A stretch of DNA of 27,357 bases from Dinochytrium kinnereticum. Taxonomy: Eukaryota; Chytridiomycota; Chytridiomycetes; Chytridiales; Chytridiaceae. The notes beneath the pieces are model-generated. The model was not told the DNA's origin, did not search any database, and saw only the letters and a program-made list of their open reading frames with translations. The first letter of the stretch is position 1. Every line of letters begins with the position of its first letter. The stretch is taken from contig JADGJT010000153.1 in NCBI GenBank assembly GCA_027604005.1, positions 1-27,357 of the forward strand. Direction: 5' to 3'. Below, one piece after another: positions 22,171-27,357 of the stretch. The position numbers and the translations under genes were made by a program.

Positions 22171-25100
22171 TCACAGCATTTGAACCTCAAGGTCCGAATC
22201 TTCCATGCTAAACTCATCCCTATCTTCGCTAAACTTCCTGACGTTCTGGATGTTACGGCCGTTCGCAGTAGATACAAACGCTGCAAAATATATTTCAGTA
22301 CTCAAAACCTATTTTCACGGAGGAATGAAATTACCGGCATGTTTAGACTGCATCTGCTTCCCGTTACTCGCCTTCGACGTAAGTTTTGTTCCCCCGAATG
22401 ACTCAGAATCAGAATCAAAATCACTGAAAGTATCTGACTGAGGTTTTGTCTTGCGGTTGGATGCGTTTGGGGTGCTTTGATATCTATTTTAGAAAATCGG
22501 GAATAAAACTGCATGGCGTGTACCTCATCAGTGGCGCTGTAAGACTCTTAGTGGACTCATTCATTAGCTTTAAACTCGGGTTAGACTTTTGACGATTGTC
22601 AGGCTCGCTCCAGCTGTCTGAGTTATCGCCGCCTTCGGAAAGTTGGCTTAACTCCGAGACATCAAAAGAGCCTTCCGACTTTTTTTCGTTCTTCTCCTCA
22701 CTTTCTTCTGTGATTGTGTCAATGAACCTATAGCTGGGGTTTTCTGTGACTTTTGGTGGCGGCTCCACTGATATTTTTGTATATAAGCTCCAAGTTGGCG
22801 CATAACAGATTGAACGGACCTTCAACCACTTTTTCCGCGAGTGATTTCACGGGTAATTTCTGAGCTTTTGGCGCTGATACGGAGGCTCTTGGGGGAGGTT
22901 CTTCTTCATAGAATGCGTCTTTGAGTGGTTGTCGGACGGAGATTGGCTCTTGAGGTGGCCGCTTGCCCATCGTCTTGACCTCGTAATTGCTCGTCTCCGA
23001 TTGTTTGCGCTCGGATATTCTACGTTCAGTGCTATGATTTCGGGATAGTCGTCGGTCGCTGTTATGACTGAAGCCTTTGTCCTCAACGTTTTTGGTACTT
23101 GTTAGCTTGTCATCGTAGCCATTTTTCATGCGATCAGCCTTGCGGGAATCGAAGACATCGTCGCCGTATCTTTTCGTCTCGTTGTCAATGTGTTCTTTGA
23201 TCCTGTCAGAACTATGCTCCCTCATTCGGCTGCCACTTCGACTTTGGGGCTTTTCTTTGCTGAGACGTCTGAACTTGTCTTCACTATGACTTCTACCCCT
23301 ATCCTCACTGCGACCTCTAAACCTATCTTGAATCTGTTGCTCCACTCTATCATTGCCGCGAACTTTAGACCTATCATCTATCGGTGATCTGCCACGATCA
23401 TTTCGAATGTCACTAGTATGTTCGGATCCCTCAAACCCAGTATCGATAATCTCATCTATGTTATCCACAAGGACTTCGCGAAGTTTTTTGCGTAAAGGCT
23501 GATGATCTTCTTTTTGTTTGATATCTTCTTGGAGTCTGTAAAAGAAAGTTAAGGAAATAACTACTGGTAATTTTACAACAGAGGAAGAGAAAATAAAAGA
23601 AGAGGGGAAAGGATATCGTCAGTTTGGTTTGGAAGTTCGAGTCAACATCTAATTGACCCCATTGAGGAATGATTTCGTCGGCGTTCACTCCTCGCATAAT
23701 CATCTCGGATTTAATAAGTGCGTTCATCTTCTCCCTCATTTTTGTGAACGAGTCGGGTGTGTGTGTGAAAAGCGATTTAATCCACGGAGAATTGGGGAGA
23801 GGGGATTCTAATGTATTTGTTATACGCAATTGTCTCTGCAAAAAAATACTTACCTGAATGCTCCCCAAAGAAGTGAAGGATACCCTCGAAGCTACCGACA
23901 TCCTCCCCGTCACTTTCTGAGTCGGAGGTATCGGGTGACGTACTGTGATGTTCTGAGGGAGGTGGGACAGTTTTGGTGTTGTTTGGTGGGGGTGGTATTG
24001 AGATCTTCAAGTTTGCTTGGATTCGGGGAGATTTTTTAGGTGTCGTTTGCTAAAGGTATTGACGGTTAATCATTAAAATGTGTGAAAAAGCAAGTGAAAG
24101 CTTACGGCCTCCTTCTTAGATTCTTTCTTGTTGTATATTTCAGCTTCAGACTCCTCCGGCTCCTCCCTCTTTCGATTCATCGCCTAACAATACTAATTAG
24201 TAAAATACTTAACCTTGAAAGACACCTTTGTCAAAGTTCCCTTCCGCTTAACTGGAGGATGAGGCGTCATTTGAGGTGGTGGAGCAGACAAAATAGCCTC
24301 CTTCATTTTCTTTTCGTTATGATGTAAATCAGCTTCCAAAGTTCTGATCGAGTGATTGAAGTCCGTCTCACGCTCGTTATTTCGCCTCTTTTCTCTGTTC
24401 AGGCTTTCATGAAGGTCTACGATTTTTCGGGTGGCCTCTTCGAGTTTTTCTTCCAATTTCCGTTTATCGCGGTTCTACGATATTATAAAATAATAAAATA
24501 ATGAGCAAAAGTTTGGATGTCGACCGCAAATATTGGTATTCAAAGGAGGTCGTTTCTCACAGCTTCTTTCGTTATACTCCTGCGAATATCGTCAATCTCA
24601 GTTTGGAACTCGCTCTTCATTGATTGCAAAGCTGCTTTTTGCTCCATCTCCATTCTTTTCTTCATGGCTTCGGCTTCGAGCTGGGCCTGGCGAGCACGTT
24701 CTATTTTATCGTCATCTTCGTCGTCTTCCATACGTCCCAGAGTTGATTTTTTGGCTTCGAGTGCTTTGCTCTGTTTTTTGGTTAGTTTGGCTTCAATTCA
24801 GGCTTTAGAGTTACGAGAAGTCTCTCTAGGCCTGCTCGCTCTTCCATGAACGCTGCTCGCTCGTGTTCCATTTGCTGATTTATGGTGGTCTTTGTGATCA
24901 TTAGACTTAGTTTTTTATGAAAATCTACCTTAAGCTCTTGCAAGTCTTTCTCATAACGAAGCCTCTCCTGTTTATACTTATCCTCTAACCTCGCCTACTC
25001 AACCAAAAATATAAAAATAATCAAAATCAGTTTCCATCGCCAACTCTGAATACAAAAACAAACCTGTCTTTCTCCCAATTCATTAGCAAGCTTCATCTCC

Positions 25101-26287
25101 ATCTCATTCTTCAGCTGTCTCTCAACCTCCAAAATCCGACTCGAGAATCTTTCCATCGTCTCAGTGACCTTTTCAATCACCTCCATGCCTTTTTGAACAG
25201 GAGGTACAGCGTGGTCGTGTGGGTCTCGGGACGGTTGGGGGGAGTCGAGTCTTTTTTGGGGACGGATGGGGTTTTGATGTCGACGGTAGTCTATAATAAA
25301 TTTAGCACTGTCGAGGGTAGGGTTTTTTTTTGAAGTTTATCACCTTCTTGAGGGACCTCAGGGTGACGTCGGAGCATGTGGTTGTCGAGGTAAATGTCAG
25401 ATTTGAATACTTTTGGACAGTATTCGCATCTCTAAGTTCAATGCCAAATCATTAGAGGTCGTTAAACGAGTATTTTCTTTTACGTGGTAGGATGAGACTG
25501 TGACAGCGTGGTTGTTTCCTTGCGATGAGGTCGGAACTTTTACCATGAGTTGGTAAGCATAGATTGTTTTCCTTAAAGCCCTATTCTCCTTTTTCAAAGC
25601 TTTCGTCTCTATCACCTGGTGTTCAAAAGTTTGATTTCATGTAGATACTAGCTCTGTTTTCTTACTTCTTTATCGTACATGCTTTTGATGCTCTCCATCT
25701 CTGCTGACATAGTCTCGCATTCCTCTAACAGTTTTTCTCTATGCTCACTGAGGTAATCCTTTTTAAAACGTCAAAACAACTTTCTAACAAATTTTATACC
25801 TGAGAGTGCAAAAGGTACTCGATTATCAACTGCGATAGTTGAAAGAGTTTGATGAAGTTTGGGTCGACATATCTAACATCTGAGAAAGAGAAAAGGAAAG
25901 AAGAAAAAAAAGAAAAAAGAAACAAATCAACCACAAAACCATCCTCAAACCCAAGAATACCTTCCGATTCGACATCACAAAACGTCACATTCTCAATAAC
26001 CCTCTGCAACGTCTCCAAATCAACCTACACCGCATCATCAACATCAAAGTTGGTAAGTTGAAGTTAAGTCTTACCTCCCGCTGCAACTTCTCAACATGGA
26101 TGGACGCCAGCATCCTCCAGTCTAGTCTCTCCGTCCGCTTCCTGAAATAAAATCCGGAAGCCAGCGGTCGCTGCTCCGGGCCCAGACATCCTCGCTCGCT
26201 TTCGGGGGAGGCAGGCATCCAAAGTTTGTCAATCAATTGTTTTGATTTGTGGCACGAGGCCAAGCTGTGTTGGGTTTGGTTGGGCAT
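22171..26287 (-). CDS. DZIP1/Iguana-like ciliary zinc-finger coiled-coil protein
   Basis: There are 18 exons (complement): 22171..22280, 22335..22483, 22524..22767, 22820..23537, 23617..23807, 23854..24049, 24106..24183, 24226..24474, 24561..24770, 24815..24889, 24929..24994, 25064..25290, 25344..25431, 25484..25615, 25666..25758, 25800..25879, 25961..26024 and 26075..26287. They give 1060 aa. A second in-frame ATG at 26218 gives 1037 aa and is equally plausible. DZIP1 proteins act at the basal body and transition zone in ciliogenesis. The family-typical N-terminus is visible (FYFRKRTERLDWRML, VTFCDVES, LFQLSQLIIEYLLHSQ). Next is a single C2H2 finger, C196-E-Y-C199-X12-H212-X4-H217, ending LRRHPE. 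Long Glu/Lys/Gln coiled coils follow, then an Arg/Asp/Ser-rich low-complexity region and an acidic C-terminus. The exon junction at codon 654/655 is an AT-AC intron. One splice choice near 24213-24226 is uncertain by four codons. Confidence 0.88.
23538..23616 (-). other. U12-type AT-AC intron in the DZIP1-like gene
   Basis: This 79-nt intron starts ACG|ATATCCTTT and ends TTTTAC|AGA on the minus strand. The branch site TTCCTTAAC lies at 23548-23556, with its adenosine about 11 nt from the 3' end. The 5' site and branch site match the minor-spliceosome consensus as I know it. Splicing AT to AC joins LT to RLQEDIK in frame with the remaining 239-codon exon. Ending instead at the neighbouring AG shifts frame and reaches a stop within about 20 codons. 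Confidence 0.85.
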
Positions 26288-26837
26288 ACGTGATGCCAGT
26301 GCTGCCTGCTATTGCGGGACCAGGGTTGTTGGCATCGGGGGCTTAAATGCTTGAAGTTAGTGTGTTATTGATGATTCTTGCGATGTTCTCTATTGCTACG
26401 CATCGCCTTTGAAGATGGCAGGCACAACCGACTTACTCGCGCGCGTTGAAAAAGTGGAAGCTTCCGTCATCCATCTGGGAATAGCATACACAGATAAATA
26501 TAGATGATATCCAACACATTCTTGCATGCATTGCAGTCATCATCTTTTCGCATGCTTCAAAAAGTCGCGTCAAAGCACAGCGAAAAAAAAAGGAAAAAAA
26601 CAAACCTGCAAGTGAAATAGATAGAACAGAACCACAAATAAACTATTGCGACCACCTCAAACCATATTTCCTCTCCCTCCTATCCAACACAAAAGTGCCA
26701 GCCTCGGACCTTCCCCTGGTCCATCAATCGGACATTTTCCAGTCCCCTCAAATTTGTCACCAACATCAGTATTTAAAAACCCAAGGGCCCATCTTCCAAC
26801 AACCATCATCAACTGAAGAGCGAATCTCCCCACCAAC
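26288..26837. other. Divergent intergenic region between DZIP1-like and secreted-protein genes
   Basis: About 550 bp hold the promoters of two divergently transcribed genes. I find no supported coding frame or RNA gene. An A-rich run lies near 26584-26600. The 66-codon minus-strand frame at 26657-26857 overlaps the start of the next gene and has no supporting feature. Confidence 0.45.
26770..26778 (+). promoter_or_regulatory. TATA-like element upstream of the secreted-protein gene
   Basis: TATTTAAAA lies 60 bp before the ATG at 26838, the spacing expected for a TATA box with a short leader. It is a sequence match only. Confidence 0.4.
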
Positions 26838-27357
26838 ATGACCGTCCTCCAAACCATCGTCCTTCTGTCTCTAGGCTTCCTTCTCCCCTCCTCAGCTACT
26901 CCCGTCCCATCCCCTCAAACCATCCCCCAAATCCCTGGAATTCCTTCACTCCCTGGCACCAACTGTGCACGAGGAGCCACTATCAACACATGGGGAACCG
27001 TTTACGATTCTTGGTAAGCCATCACCCCCCCCCTCTTCCATATCTCTTTCTTTTTGTATCATTGACACTACTGTTTACGCCTTGCTTTATACGTGGTGTG
27101 TAGCGACGTTGAGTACTGGTCCATGGCGAAATGCGCGCCGGCTCCGATTGACTTTTTACCGATCCCCTTTGCCCCAAAGTCGGATGGGAGATGGGCTTTT
27201 GATGCTTTGTGGTTGGTTTATTCTCTCTTGTTTTTTTTGTTTCTTGGTGTTGTTTTAAGTTGCTCATTTTGTTTTGGACTTTTTTTTTTTTGCTTTTTTG
27301 TAGGGATTCAAGGATCGCTCGCGGATACGACTGTGGGGAGGAACAGAGCCGGTTTGT
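26838..27357 (+). CDS. Secreted Cys-containing protein, unrecognised, 3' end missing
   Basis: Exons are 26838..27013, 27104..27211 and 27304..27357, and the gene runs off the window after about 112 residues. It starts with a clear signal peptide (MTVLQTIVLLSLGFLLPSSA, with cleavage likely just after), then a Pro-rich stretch. The mature part contains NCARGATINTWG, DSCDVEYW and AKCAPAP, then after the second intron DSRIARGYDCGEEQSRF. At least four cysteines suggest disulphide bonding outside the cell. I recognise no domain. The second donor could be GTTGGT at 27212 or GTGGTT at 27209; both keep the frame and differ by one Trp codon. A TATA-like element lies 60 bp upstream. Confidence 0.6.

Noticed and set aside
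22728..22820. Reading on past the 22820 donor in the DZIP1-like gene (NLLCANLELIYKN then stop)
   Set aside because: This would truncate the protein. The donor GTCCGT and acceptor ATATCAG join in frame to the acidic C-terminal region.
23461..23913. Continuous 150-codon minus-strand frame running through the AT-AC intron
   Set aside because: Read-through gives a hydrophobic insert and then a frame (RRYQTKRR...) that stops soon. AT-AC splicing joins two long conserved frames, so the continuous frame is accidental.
26288..26460. RFX X-box-like sequence upstream of the DZIP1-like gene (GTTGTTGGCATC)
   Set aside because: It matches the GTNRCC-N-RGYAAC palindrome too poorly. A similarly weak match upstream of the EFHC-like gene (near 22030) is no better.

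Overview
This window looks like nuclear DNA of a flagellated (zoosporic) fungus, most likely a chytrid-type lineage. Two lines of evidence support this. It carries a class IV-type chitin synthase, which is a fungal trait. It also carries two ciliary genes, a DZIP1/Iguana homologue and a three-DM10 EFHC/Rib72-type protein, which non-flagellated fungi have lost. Genes are packed tightly and are rich in very short introns, mostly 36-60 nt, many with a CTAAC/CTRAY-like branch site. All gene models were built by hand from reading frames, splice-site patterns and remembered family patterns. No database search was run.

Layout: (1) 590-4245, minus: a long, Gln-rich C2H2 transcription factor whose second zinc finger is split by a 359-nt intron. 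(2) 5051-5440, minus: a small three-exon unit resembling the last part of a tetraspanin, possibly a relic. (3) 5539-7601 minus and 8218-10752 plus: a head-to-head pair of paralogous three-TM membrane proteins of a family I do not recognise, sharing a 616-bp intergenic region. (4) 10963-15402, plus: a chitin synthase with a long C-terminal tail holding three copies of an 11-residue repeat. (5) 15596-18477, minus: a 13-exon cullin of the CUL4 type. (6) 18573-19884, minus: deoxyhypusine synthase. (7) 20047-21970, minus: EFHC-like DM10 protein. (8) 22171-26287, minus: DZIP1-like protein in 18 exons. (9) 26838-end, plus: the start of a secreted Cys-containing protein that runs off the window.

Genes 5 to 8 form a same-strand run with gaps of about 95, 162 and 200 bp. 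The two ciliary genes are adjacent. The chitin synthase and the cullin converge on a T-rich 3' region.

The most notable signals are these. A textbook U12-type AT-AC intron sits in the DZIP1-like gene (5' splice site ATATCCTTT, branch site TTCCTTAAC, 3' end AC), and only the AT-AC boundaries keep the reading frame. The divergent paralogue pair appears to be an undescribed membrane-protein family. The CUL4-like protein has an N-terminal extension with a PIP-box-like and a SUMO-interaction-like motif. The tetraspanin-like fragment lacks TM1-TM3.
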